The notes beneath the pieces were generated by a model, which was given only the letters and a program-made list of their open reading frames with translations, was not told where the DNA came from and searched no databases. A DNA stretch of 64,000 bases from Gamsiella multidivaricata (taxonomy: Eukaryota; Mortierellomycota; Mortierellomycetes; Mortierellales; Mortierellaceae). Below are positions 46,857 to 57,662 of this stretch, piece by piece. Position 1 is the first letter of the stretch. Each line of letters begins with the position of its first letter. The translations under genes and the position numbers were made by a program. The stretch covers positions 1-64,000 of the forward strand of contig NW_026251762.1 in assembly GCF_025024155.1 (NCBI RefSeq), read 5' to 3'.

Positions 46857-48076
46857 CCAGCAATCAACCTTTCCTTGCCTCCATTCTTTTTTCTTTCTTA
46901 ATTCACGTCCTCCTGTCTTTCGTTCTATCCCTACTGTCCTCTTCTACCCTTTTTGATTGTCTTGGTCAGCGTTCTCCTGCAGTCGTCTACCCGTCTACAG
47001 CGATTTTACAGAAACACAGCAGGCGCAAAAGCAAGAGAAGAAAAAAGTATTCTTCTTTTAATCTATCTATCTGCAATTCTGTGTTGTTTCCTTCCCCCTA
47101 CGTGAGCATACTACCCCCGGAGAGTTGGCCTTTATTTTTGCAGAGTGTGAATATATTGATGGGTTTAGAATACATTGTATTGAATCAATTGCCCTTGTAT
47201 CCCTAACCCCAACTTTGAAATGAATTAAAATGGCCAGGTTGCCTTAAGTCTTAACCACCCCTGTTAAGTTATTTTTAATGACTCCTGTGCTCGCTTGGGA
47301 CACGAGCCATTTCATTTTCCTGCCCTCCCTCCTCTCGCACTGCAACACAGCACAGCACTCTCATCTTCCCTCTCACATTCCCTCTCACACTCCACCCTCA
47401 ACGCCTGCAATTGCTTCCACCCTGTTTTGTTATCTTTACCGTTTGACCCCCCCCTCTTGCAGGCGATCCTTTTATTCCCTGCACAACATTATCTTCCGCT
47501 AAACTAGTATCTGTGGCATACAATCTACTTTTTTCTCCAGCTCCAGCACTATCTTTCTTTCTTTCAATTCCAGCTGGAGCTTTTTTCTTATTAATGTCCA
47601 GGTCCCAGGAGCGGATTAGAACACAATCCATAGTAGGGGCCATGTTGGTTCCTCTAGAGCCTTGGTTCTATCTTTTTGTGCCTGAGCCCCGTTTTTCCCT
47701 TCTTCAAAACTCTGGTGGTTCTCATTTCCCATGAACGCAATAAGAAAACTCCTTTCCCCGCTTACGTTTACTTATTTGTTTACTTGTTGGATGAAGAAAC
47801 TGGTGGATTGGTTTTCCTCAGACATTCCTCCGTAGACTGCAGTACTTGCTGCCCCACCACCATCACCCTCGTTGCAGCATGTCCCTAACCAGGTCTTTAC
47901 TCTTTCTTCGCTTTCTAGTCCAGCGACAAGGCCGATATCTCTTCTTCTGACAACCCTCGAATTTGACCTAGACCCTACACATTTCATCTCCCTCTTTTTT
48001 TTTTCTCCGTCCTCTTCTGGTCTTGGATAATCCCGTACAACGCCTTACAAAAAAACCCTGGTCAATAGAGCAGACC

Positions 48077-50485
48077 ATGTCAAGCGCTGCGACTCCCCTT
48101 GCCCCTTCCACTTCTTCCTATTCAAATTCCTTTCCCAGCCCTGTGAACCACCAGGCTCAACATCCAGCCCGCTCCAGCTCCCGTCCCCAGTCTCCAGAAC
48201 TCTCTACATCCACAATGAGCCATTCTGAAGCAGATTCCGCTGTGCACCAGCAATCGAAACGTCTTGCAGGTCTGTCCATCACTAATGCCACGGGCGCAAA
48301 AGTTAGCATCCTCAACGATAGCTCTACCGAACACTGCTCATCTCCGAGACACCAACCCTCACCACGCTTACCCCTCGTGGAGTCGCCTCATCCCCAAGGC
48401 GCCTTTGGCCGTCGAGATACCCCCTCAGAAGAGCACACACAAGTTTCGCATCACAGCCCACCACGCTTCCAGCCCCTCCGTCACCACCAACAAAATCAAC
48501 AGCGCGAAGATAGTAAACTTCACCCAGAAAGTTGCTTCGAGGCAGGCCGTTCGTCATCCCTCACCAATGCGTCCACGCCTATCTACTCCAGCTTGGAGAT
48601 GGCGAATTCCAAATCACCTAAGGGTATGTTAGCGGCCTCACAGCGAAGCCGAAGTCTCAGCAGCGGCTCGGCCTTATCACCAAAAATCTCAACATCCGCT
48701 CGGCCAGCCGCTTCGTCCAATTCACCAGCCTCGGTAGCATCGCCCACATACCCCTTCTCGCGATCTTATTCGGAGGATAATCATTCTGACGACTCAGAGT
48801 CTTGTCAGCGGATGTCTGACCCTAACTCGGCAAATGCATCCGGAACCAACGTTATCAAACGCAAGTACTCTTGCTCTTTTCCAGGCTGCAACAAGTGTTT
48901 CACTACAAGGTACGTATCATACTCACTAATGCACCTTTGCATGATTTGTATTATGCACCGTCTCGGGGTAAACAATAGACTAACATCTCTAACCTCGATA
49001 TGCTCTTTTGTTCCCAAAACGAACTCGATTAGTGGCCACCTTGCACGCCATAACAGGATCCATACTGGCGAACGTAATTTCGCTTGCCTCATGCCCGGGT
49101 GCCCCAGCAAGTTCTCTCGTCAAGACAACATGATGCAGCACTACCGCACCCACATCTCTCCAAAATCACGCCGCGGTGCATCTAAGAAGCAAGAGGGCCA
49201 TGGCTTGGACAGCATGGCTAATAGTTCTCAAGAGACACTTGTTCTAGGTGGAGAGCACAGCCCAGTAATTGGCCACTACGTGGGAGAGCATGAACAGCAG
49301 CATCAGCACATTGCCAAACTGGGCGGTTCTCGACAGGGCTCAAGACAAAGCTCGCCGCCAAGATTCAATCCATTTGATAGGAGCGGAAATGCATTCGAGG
49401 CTGCTCGTCATTCCTCAGAGAGCTACAGCAGCAGTAGTAGCAATAGCGGCGGCCTTAGGCACAAAAATTCGGGTACTATCCAGACGCACCAGCATCATAC
49501 GCCTATGCCTCATTTCAATGTCCAGGCGGTGTCGACGGCTCACCAGCATGGACAAGGCGAGGTACAGATCGGCGCGCAAGGCACACTACCTTCGCCGCTG
49601 ACACCAACGATTGCCCAGGCACCGGTGTACCATCAGCAGCCGGCTTATGTGCCACCGATGCCCCATGTTTCAGCGTCTCGTCAGCATGACCTGTATACGC
49701 GTCAAAAATATGGCGTCGATGGCTCTCAATCTCCCAGTATCCGCCACCGATCCGACTCGACTCTCGCCTCCCCCACATCGCCTCAATCGCAGGACGTTGA
49801 GCGAATGGAAGGCGTGGCACCTTCAGCCGAGCATAACCGTTACTATTCCCACCACGACTATCACGAGCAACAGCACGCACAGCAGCAGTACCCTCAACAG
49901 TATCAGACCCAGGCATCTTCTGGGCTACACCAACACCAGTACCAGTATCCTCAACGCCAAAGTAACGCACAGCATGCTGGCCATGCTCAGCCGAATCAAC
50001 CTCATAGCAACTATCAGCTCCCTCCTTTGTCGGTCCATGGCCAAGATCGAAAGGCGTTTGACCAAACTCAAGGCGGTCATCTCAATGCTGTAGCCTCTTC
50101 TTTGCCTCAGTCAACGCCACACACACCGACGAAACACCGATTTGATCCTATCCATGATTGCTTGCAACAAGATAAGCAGCATCACCACCACCACCATAAT
50201 CATCAACAGCGCGGCGAGCACCGTGACAGCCGTACGGAGCCCCAGTCCCGCTACTTGTCTCATTACCATAGTGCTGCTGCAGCTGTCGAAGACGAAGACA
50301 TGTCATCGACGACACGGTCTTCAATTGTGTCATCAGCGTCCTCGATGACTTCCGTCTCTTCGGCATCGTCGAACTCGGTGTCTGCACCATCTGCCAAGAG
50401 AAGTCGACCTTCGGATAAGCAGGAGCCAAGTGAGGAGATGTCTGGACTTGCGCACCTGGCTCAGATTGTCACCACCTATGGTTAA
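48077..50485 (+). CDS. NRG1/NRG2-like C2H2 zinc-finger transcription factor
   Basis: Exons 48077-48909 and 49033-50485 (761 aa). Two adjacent C2H2 fingers: SCSFPGCNKCFTTSGHLARH and ACLMPGCPSKFSRQDNMMQH, joined by an RIHTGERNF linker. This matches the TSGHLARHNRIHTGE and FSRxDNxxQHYRTH pattern of yeast Nrg1/Nrg2 repressors (glucose, filamentation and stress genes). The rest is low-complexity: Ser/Pro-rich N-terminus; Gln/His-rich C-terminal half with HHHHHH-type runs and a Ser-rich stretch before the end. The intron (123 bases) splits finger 1 between its Cys and His pairs. The start at 48077 is the first ATG; the open frame begins earlier only with non-ATG codons. Yeast targets cannot be assumed here. 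Confidence 0.85.
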   Translation: MSSAATPLAPSTSSYSNSFPSPVNHQAQHPARSSSRPQSPELSTSTMSHSEADSAVHQQSKRLAGLSITNATGAKVSILNDSSTEHCSSPRHQPSPRLPLVESPHPQGAFGRRDTPSEEHTQVSHHSPPRFQPLRHHQQNQQREDSKLHPESCFEAGRSSSLTNASTPIYSSLEMANSKSPKGMLAASQRSRSLSSGSALSPKISTSARPAASSNSPASVASPTYPFSRSYSEDNHSDDSESCQRMSDPNSANASGTNVIKRKYSCSFPGCNKCFTTRYVSYSLMHLCMICIMHRLGVNNRLTSLTSICSFVPKTNSISGHLARHNRIHTGERNFACLMPGCPSKFSRQDNMMQHYRTHISPKSRRGASKKQEGHGLDSMANSSQETLVLGGEHSPVIGHYVGEHEQQHQHIAKLGGSRQGSRQSSPPRFNPFDRSGNAFEAARHSSESYSSSSSNSGGLRHKNSGTIQTHQHHTPMPHFNVQAVSTAHQHGQGEVQIGAQGTLPSPLTPTIAQAPVYHQQPAYVPPMPHVSASRQHDLYTRQKYGVDGSQSPSIRHRSDSTLASPTSPQSQDVERMEGVAPSAEHNRYYSHHDYHEQQHAQQQYPQQYQTQASSGLHQHQYQYPQRQSNAQHAGHAQPNQPHSNYQLPPLSVHGQDRKAFDQTQGGHLNAVASSLPQSTPHTPTKHRFDPIHDCLQQDKQHHHHHHNHQQRGEHRDSRTEPQSRYLSHYHSAAAAVEDEDMSSTTRSSIVSSASSMTSVSSASSNSVSAPSAKRSRPSDKQEPSEEMSGLAHLAQIVTTYG

Positions 50486-50945
50486 TGTTTTCTATCAAGG
50501 CTGCTTTCCCTGTTTACTGTATTCTAGTATTGCAAGCTGCCACGTATACCACCTACCTTCGATTGCAATTGCTTGTTTATTTGTCTCATTTGTTTCTCAG
50601 CGTGTTTTCATTATGAATCCTTCGCTTGTACAGTTCTTTTATTGTTTAGTACCAAAAAAATGCTGAGTGTCTAGTTCTTTTTCCATTTTTCGTATAGAAT
50701 TGCTTGTCCTTTATATGCAGTTACAGATAGCTTAGGAAGGACCAAAAAGAGATCTTCACGATCGACGCACGGTCGATATTTATACATATATTTTTTTTGC
50801 CCCTGAATCACTGGACGCGTCTTGCGTTGGCCAATGAGCTGTGGCGGGCGCTTTACATCAAAACAACGCTTCTTTTATACACGCGTTTCCTGCCATCCAA
50901 AATAAAAGTCTTACCCTTACATGCAAGCTTCATTCCTTCAGCACG

Positions 50946-53027
50946 ATGTCCAAAACAGATCGCCTTGAAGCCAGCGATCCAGTGTTGCGCGCCATTGCTC
51001 ATGAACTCCTAACGACGGTTAATCACACGAGGACTTGTGCAGATGCGCAGACACAACAGCAGGACGAGACCGAATCGGTTCAGGAGTACGAGTTTCGGCT
51101 CAACAGTTTCCTGACACTCCCCCGGACATGTACCAAACTCTTCCCACCCCGTGTGCAGAAGCAGCGATACCGGCGAATCACCGTTCAGGAGCGACTCATC
51201 CTTGTGTCTGTCGGTTCCAAGAGCAAGGAACAGCAGCTCGATGAAGACGAGGCTGGGAAAGAGGAGAACGACAAGGTGGAACATACCAAGGGCGGGGACG
51301 GAGCGGTCCTCGTGGCGGGTCTAGAAGTCCTCGAGTACACACTTTTCCCACTCGACCATAACAGCACCAACGACGAAAATACCGAGACACAGCAGCAGAG
51401 ACAGCCAGCGGAGTCGATCGTGTACATCGCAAAGGTCGATACTTCAGGATGTTGGCCTTTACCAGGTCTCGACACACGGGGAGTCAGTAGCCCCGTCCGA
51501 GCCCTGGTCCACGGATATCTCAGGGCCATGCGATCCAGCGAACTGAAAACTATATCATCTTCCAGCATCGGAAGTACGACGACCACGCAGATGTCTGCAT
51601 TGACACTTTCTTCGACATCGCAGTCCTCAGGAGACAGGGCCACAGGAGATCATTCCACATCTGGACATCATACGCCTTACAAGAAATCGCTTTATGTCTT
51701 TGCGCGCGCTCAACCACAATACCTATTTGCAGAATCTGCCAAGAACACTGGAAAACATATTCTGAATGACCGAGGTTTGGTCCGATGGTGGAAGAATATG
51801 ATCGACTCCGTTTACACCCTCAATATAAACAGCAACGATTCGTGGCCGGACCAAAAGCGACGAGACCCAACAAAGGTACAAGGGTGGTGGTTGATCCCCG
51901 GCATCGAGACCGAACGTCAGGCTACAAATATCATTCAGTCAACCTCTTCCACTTACTCAATAACAACAGCATCATCATCATCATCATCATCGCCATTGTC
52001 ATCGCCATTCCAATGGACCTACGGTTACCCAGACAAGGGCTCTAAAGAGATGGCGCACACCTTGATCCCACAGTTCCCGGATGACCCGAAATCACGCATG
52101 ATGCAGTCCCCCTCCTGCGCGGGCGGGTTCGTCAATATCGATACCTTCTGGGAATTGGCCGCGATCGGCGAAGAGAGTGGCGCAGGCAAGATCACAGGGT
52201 TCTTCCGTGTCATAGAGGAAGGAGAGCAACCCGGGCCGGAGAGGGAGAAGGAACAGAAAGAAGGGTTGACTGCGAAGATGACCACTACATCAACATCGGA
52301 TTCCGTGCCCGTAGCAGGAACGACGGATGATTATACAAAAGTCATTAATTTTCTGCTTGGACTAGATTTCTCAACACTCGAGAGCGCCCAGGAATCGACG
52401 AGACTGTGGAACCGTCGTGTCCATATCTGGGCGAAACGGGCGACCGAGAAGGAGCAAGAGATCGTGAAGGAGAGGGAGTCTGAGAAGCAGGAACAGCAGA
52501 AACAGCAGAGCGAGAAGGAGGAGAAGGTTGCGGTGACAGCGAAGGACCAACTATCATACAGCGCTCCACAGCCCACCTCTGCATGGCCATCATGGATCCA
52601 ACGAGGACATGCCCAGGTCCGTTTACGCCATGCGGAGGAAATTCCTGCATGTCCAGCGCAACAGGGCAACATAACATCGACGACAGCGACGACGACAACA
52701 CCAGCGGTACATACACTGACACCCGGGTGTATCAAGCGCAAGACTCTAGATGCTGCGCCGGTAATCAATGTCTTGAACGCCAACTTGATCAAGCGCAAGG
52801 AGGCCCCAAGTGCGACAGCAGCTTCAGTGGTCAATGTTTTGAGCGCTAGTATGATCAAGCGCAAGGTTACAGCTGCATCAACGACAGGAACAACAGTATC
52901 TACAACAGCTGCCCCAGCGGATGTGTCCTTAGATGCTTCCCCAACTGCAGCTACAGCGTCGTCGTCTGCACCGGCTGTGAATGTTCTCGGCGCCAATTGT
53001 ATCAAGAGGCGGAAGGTTGACCCATAA
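50946..53027 (+). CDS. RTT109: RTT109-type histone H3 acetyltransferase
   Basis: Fungal p300-fold enzyme that acetylates newly made H3 (Lys56, Lys9) with Asf1 or Vps75. Single exon, 693 aa from the ATG at 50946. Conserved blocks: YVFARAQPQYLFAESAKN, DRGLVRWWKNMID, QGWWLIPGIE, WTYGYPDKG, IPQFPDDPKSRMM, FWELAAIGEESGAGKITGFF. A Ser/Thr-rich loop (about residues 200-235) and a Glu/Lys/Gln-rich helix (about 510-540) are inserted. The C-terminal 110 residues repeat a short motif ending in IKRK or IKRRK four times (GCIKRK, ANLIKRK, ASMIKRK, ANCIKRRK). The gene starts 460 bases after the NRG1-like stop, on the same strand, with a TATA-like tatttatacatata at about 50776. Confidence 0.92.
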   Translation: MSKTDRLEASDPVLRAIAHELLTTVNHTRTCADAQTQQQDETESVQEYEFRLNSFLTLPRTCTKLFPPRVQKQRYRRITVQERLILVSVGSKSKEQQLDEDEAGKEENDKVEHTKGGDGAVLVAGLEVLEYTLFPLDHNSTNDENTETQQQRQPAESIVYIAKVDTSGCWPLPGLDTRGVSSPVRALVHGYLRAMRSSELKTISSSSIGSTTTTQMSALTLSSTSQSSGDRATGDHSTSGHHTPYKKSLYVFARAQPQYLFAESAKNTGKHILNDRGLVRWWKNMIDSVYTLNINSNDSWPDQKRRDPTKVQGWWLIPGIETERQATNIIQSTSSTYSITTASSSSSSSPLSSPFQWTYGYPDKGSKEMAHTLIPQFPDDPKSRMMQSPSCAGGFVNIDTFWELAAIGEESGAGKITGFFRVIEEGEQPGPEREKEQKEGLTAKMTTTSTSDSVPVAGTTDDYTKVINFLLGLDFSTLESAQESTRLWNRRVHIWAKRATEKEQEIVKERESEKQEQQKQQSEKEEKVAVTAKDQLSYSAPQPTSAWPSWIQRGHAQVRLRHAEEIPACPAQQGNITSTTATTTTPAVHTLTPGCIKRKTLDAAPVINVLNANLIKRKEAPSATAASVVNVLSASMIKRKVTAASTTGTTVSTTAAPADVSLDASPTAATASSSAPAVNVLGANCIKRRKVDP

Positions 53028-53111
53028 AAGTGAAATATATATTTTGACCGATACTAATAAACAAGGCAAATATTATATTCTACTGAGCGTGAGAGATGGC
53101 TTGATGGATCC

Positions 53112-55376
53112 TTAAATCTGAAGATCCTCCAAGGTCTCGTCAATCTGCTTCAACTTCAGGAATACGTCGCAACCATATCCCTGCAGCGAGACCAGGTGTA
53201 TGTCTCCGCCAAAATACTGTGCATAAATCCTCGTCAGCGGTAATCTATAGATAAGGGAAAGTGGATAGAGAGCAGTTATAAAAATGTTAGCTGGATCGTC
53301 TTTAGCAAGCCGTCATAGGTCACAAAATGCGGACAATAGTACAAACAAATCTAGAGGACATACCCGAATCCGAGTCCCGCAATCGGTCCACCCAATCCCG
53401 CCTGCATGGCTAAGCGACTCACACCCTTGAAGATGCTATCGACACCATAAGGAGAATCTCCAGCGCCTGCATCCATCGACCCATCCGCATCATTCTCGTT
53501 CTTAACTGTCGTGAACGAATAATCAAAGATGGCGTCAAAATGTTCTCTCGAGATACCACCACCGTGATCCCGGATCCGAATCGTGATCTCATGATCACCT
53601 TGCGCGATCGTCACCTCGACGGGTGGGTGACCAAATTCGTTCGGCCGCTTCGTTACGTCCTGATCATCGTCCTGGTTCACAATCACTGCGCTCGACTTGC
53701 TGCCAGATCCCGCGGTTGCTGCGGACGAGAACAACGGCCGCCCTTGTGTGGTGTGATTCTGGCTATTACGCCCATGAGGATCTAGTGCTGAGCGTCCAAT
53801 TTTTTGCGATTGTTCAACCGTTGCCCGAACAGCGTTCTTGAGTAGCTCGCAGAGGATATATTCGAGGTGAACAGGGACGTAGGTAAAAGTTGTGTCAGTC
53901 TGTCCGTTGATCACGACCTCGGGGCTTGATCCATAATTGATATCGCAGAGTTCCTGCACGAACGAGGCGCATGTTTTGATTAGGTTTGCAGGTCGGAGTT
54001 CTGTATGAACTACGCCCACGACATCGCTCTGGTGCTTGGGGTGACCCTGTTTACTGTTGATGCTACTTTCGTTGTTATCGTCTTCCCGTTGTTCTCTCAA
54101 GGAAATGGCTTGCTCTGCAATCAGACGGATGCCAATACGAGCACGAATCATTCCGTCCAAGAACTTTTTGATGTCTTCCTTTGGCATGTACTTTTTGCAT
54201 TCCAAAAATCCTATTGCCAAGGCCAATTGAGTTCAGTTAGTAGCAATGATGGCAATATACATTCACACAACCAGCACATATGCACCTTCCCAACAAAAAT
54301 CCACCGTTTTCCCTCTTACATACCCTGCGAAAGCATCGGGATAACATCTGCATGAGATGCCACCAATCCCTGCAACAAGGCTGCGAATCGATCCAGCTCT
54401 TCCTTATTCCGAATCTGCTCCGGATAAACCGTCAGTGTCTGGAAGGAGTCATAATAAAGCTTGTACACTCGCTTGATGTATGGATTCGTGCCTACAATAA
54501 AGGGCAATTTCTGCGTTGCTTTGATCAAACGTGCCAAACGAACCGGCAGTTCCTTGCGTGCATACCGCGCCACATCTAGATTGATTTCAAGATCGCTTGC
54601 CGCATTCTGTTGCTTTTGCTGATCCTGAACAGATGCCGACGACCCTGTTGCTGCCGATGATGTTGATGATGGTGATAATCCTGAGCGTCCCAGGCCCAAA
54701 AGCGTTTTTAGGGTGACCGTCTGGATCTCTTGATTTGCGTACTATCATATTCCAACAATAAAAACAACAACCAGGTCAATTGCGAATCAATCCTGGGCTT
54801 AGGTAATTAAATAGTCGGATACTAATGGACATCATGCGAAAATTGTGTGAATAATGTCCTCATTCATACCTGGGTCACTTTATCGTCATAAAACGAGACC
54901 ACATCGTCCAATTCACGCTGTTCAGATTGCGAGTAGAAGCCTCGGGCCATCCTCATGTTCGTCGCTGCCATCGCCGCGGTCCTGAGGGCACGGATATCCA
55001 TCGTCTGCAAAAGATGAGATGTCGATGCTGTGATTGCGGATGTACCAGAGTGATAGTAGTTGTAATAGTTGCCGCTGACCTTATTGTTGCTGCTGCTGCG
55101 AGTCGGGGCCTGGATCCATAGACTGCGTTTTAAATATGCAGCGGTGCTATTTGCGCCTTCAGTAGACGCTGTATTAGGTCTGCCATTGATACTGTTAATA
55201 TTGCGGTGGTGGCGAGCGGGGTGTTTGGCTGTTTGCTTCAAAGTCCGTACAGGGACTACGAGTGGGGCTGCAGTTGCTGTGTTGCGTGGTCTCAGGACTG
55301 GATGTTGAAGAAGCGATGTGGGTACGGATGTGGGGTCCGATATTCTGAGCAGCCTTGGGAGCAAAGTGTGATGCAT
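53112..55376 (-). CDS. Mitochondrial pyruvate dehydrogenase kinase family protein
   Basis: Phosphorylates and inactivates the E1 subunit of pyruvate (or branched-chain ketoacid) dehydrogenase. Exons 55376-54870, 54741-54324, 54210-53364, 53244-53112 (634 aa). A long Ser/Thr/Asn-rich, presequence-like N-terminus is followed by the regulatory helices (YARKELPVRLARLIKATQKL, YYDSFQTL). The GHKL ATP domain has the N-box ELLKNAVRAT, G1-type DHGGGIS, FDYSFTTVK and the G2/G3 box GLGFGLPLTRIYAQYFGGD. A low-complexity loop of about 60 residues interrupts the ATP domain after the N-box, as in many fungal members. PDK versus BCKDK cannot be settled by eye. The gene runs convergently towards RTT109, with stops 85 bases apart. 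Confidence 0.92.
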
Positions 55377-55739
55377 CGTAGAGTGGAGTGTGTCTATGTG
55401 TGCTGGCTATAGAGGAATGTATGTCTCCAGACGATGAGGGTTCTCTGGAGCAGCGGTGCGTCTTGATTCTGGAGCGTCTCGCTGTGTTTCCTGGTATGCT
55501 TTCCCTTCTGATGTCGTGCTATGGAGTCTGATGGAGTGTTTGTGATGAGATGTGGAGTGGAAGAAGAAAAGGAAGAAGAATGACCGCCAGATGAGTCACG
55601 CCCCCGTGGGAGAGTAATCAAAAAACCGGTCTTCTGATGGTGGAAAACAACACACAGCAACAAAAATTGATGCGTGGGAAGGAAATAGTCCGCAGCGTGT
55701 GGGCGTAACACAAACGAATCCCATGCCATTTGCATCGAA

Positions 55740-56460
55740 CACTATCTTGCCCAGACCATTATCGATATACTTCCCACACAGGCTGTAAAGGGAAGCTTAG
55801 AGAATGTCCGCGTGAATGTCAATTGCTGAGCGTTGAATGCGGGCTCCGCCAGGCCGCTCGCTGTACTGGGCACCCCAAACAATGCGTTATATTTATTTAC
55901 TCTGGCGTCTGGGGCCTGTAGCAAAACCAAGCTGCCCGCATCATACCCATGGCAAACAACGAGCTCCAATACTTCTTTTACTGAAGCAGCTCTACCAAGA
56001 TCTTTGGCTGGAATTGAAGCGCCTCGTACTCCCTGTCCGATCTCTGCTGCAATTGTCTCAGATCCTACCTCAGATCCTACCTCAGATCCTTCTTCAGATT
56101 CGCCTGCAACCGCTCCATATTCGTTTGCAACTGTCCCATACTCGTCTGCGGCTCCTCAAGGCTCATCTGAAAACCGTTTTTCATGCTCTCCAATTGTTGC
56201 TCCTTATCATTGCTGACTGCTGTAATGGATGAGCAATGATCCTGGAACCGTGTGTAAAAATAGCCTTTGTCCTCGTCCTTGATGTTCGCCTGCACCACTT
56301 CTCTGTAGATCAGGATATGTCATCCTTGGTCCACAGACATGATGTTGCGAGTCCAACCGACAAAACCATAGCACAGCGGAGTCTGAAAGTGCAGCATGTA
56401 ATCCAAATTTAAGAATCCTGCACAGTTGCCGCCATGGCGCCGTCGGGTGTGGTTTCATCA
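55740..56460 (-). pseudogene. Coiled-coil protein relic with in-frame stops
   Basis: The minus strand reads MVQANIKDEDKGYFYTRFQD, then an amphipathic helix (EQQLESMKNGFQMSLEEPQT, MGQLQTNMERLQANLKKDLR). It then hits stops created by two full copies and one partial copy of gatctgaggtag at about 56068-56095. The same frame reopens as QLQQRSDREYEALQF. Upstream (56300-56450) a piece reading DYMLHFQTPLCYGFVGWTRN lies in the same orientation before another stop. The overlapping plus-strand ORF is Ser/Pro-rich and looks like a shadow. No family recognised; it may be an unannotated multi-exon gene or a pseudogene. Confidence 0.35.
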
Positions 56461-56639
56461 CCCAACCATCTTGGAAGAATCCAGCGACGTGCTCTCTGTC
56501 AACTCAAGGCACTCTTCCTCGTTCGTCCGCTGTAGCTCCTCGTCGTCCTCGTTGTCCGCAATGGAGACCGGATCTGATGGTGGGGTAGAGTCCGCCGGTT
56601 TAGGTCAACTGTCATTCCGAGAATAATATGAGAATGCAT

Positions 56640-57662
56640 ATAAACACAGGCGCTTCCTGAAACTATAGGTTGTTCATTTGGAGTTGAGGTCCCATCGTTA
56701 ATTAAGGATTTTTACATGGGCTGATCTGCCGACATCACAAAGTTTCACGCGCGCTCTCGTTCTTTTGTTTCATTCAGCTGCTATCTGTCTATCGCGGAGG
56801 AGTTAGAAGAATGGAATGCCTGTGTTGATAGGAAGGAGTATAGCAAAAGGAAAGCTGCTCTTTACAATATGTGGAAGAAGGTCGGGGCGAGGATGAAGTG
56901 CATTAGTGGGTGACCATGACATACATGTATAGCCCGTGGCCAGGCCTTCGTCGTTACCACAGTAAGAGTCTCTTTATTCGTTGCTGCCTCACTTGAATTG
57001 ATCCGCAGGGGTAAGCTACGTATGGTATATTGAACAAGTTTCTGTCTGCACGCACAAACTCGCTACGCAGACTATGCCAGCGCCTATACCCATTAAACAT
57101 TGCCTCATGTTCATAATTGTCGCCGATGTTGATCAATATATCGAACATTTGATTGATGAAAATTTTTAAAGTAGAACTGTCCGTACGCTGACCCCGGAAT
57201 GGGGAAGATCCTCAACGCGACTCGAGCGCGTACTGCTGTGTTGTACATGTGCTTGTTTCAGAAATTGGTCTCCACTTGTTTATGTTTGAAGAATCCCCTC
57301 TTGGTTGGCACATATAGCAAGATAGCGCCTTTGACATTGCTGCTTTCTTGATGTGTTCTCACTCCATGGTGTTCTTGCCAAACACCATATGTGTGATGAG
57401 CACTTGCCTCCTCGTCGGGTCTGTCAATAGAGTATCTTATCCTTAAACTGCTCTAGAGAAAGTGATCATCGTGATGATGCGGATATGTTTATTCTCGAGC
57501 GGGGATGATAAATAACATGTAGGGTATCGGTGTCGGTTGTTCCTGAGCAGTCCTAAACGGCTGAAGTCGACTGGTAGTTGTGGCCTATTATTTTAAATTT
57601 GCCAGGTATATCAGAGATCTTGTGCAAAGAGAAAAGGTGGTATATGTTGAAGATGATTGAGA
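56640..57662. other. Spacer 3' of the TMEM184-like gene
   Basis: Short ORFs only. No repeat or RNA gene was recognised. A small minus-strand ORF at 56954-57148 has no support beyond its length. Confidence 0.5.

Noticed and set aside
52331..53005. 224-codon minus-strand ORF
   Set aside because: Antisense to RTT109, whose motifs are unmistakable.
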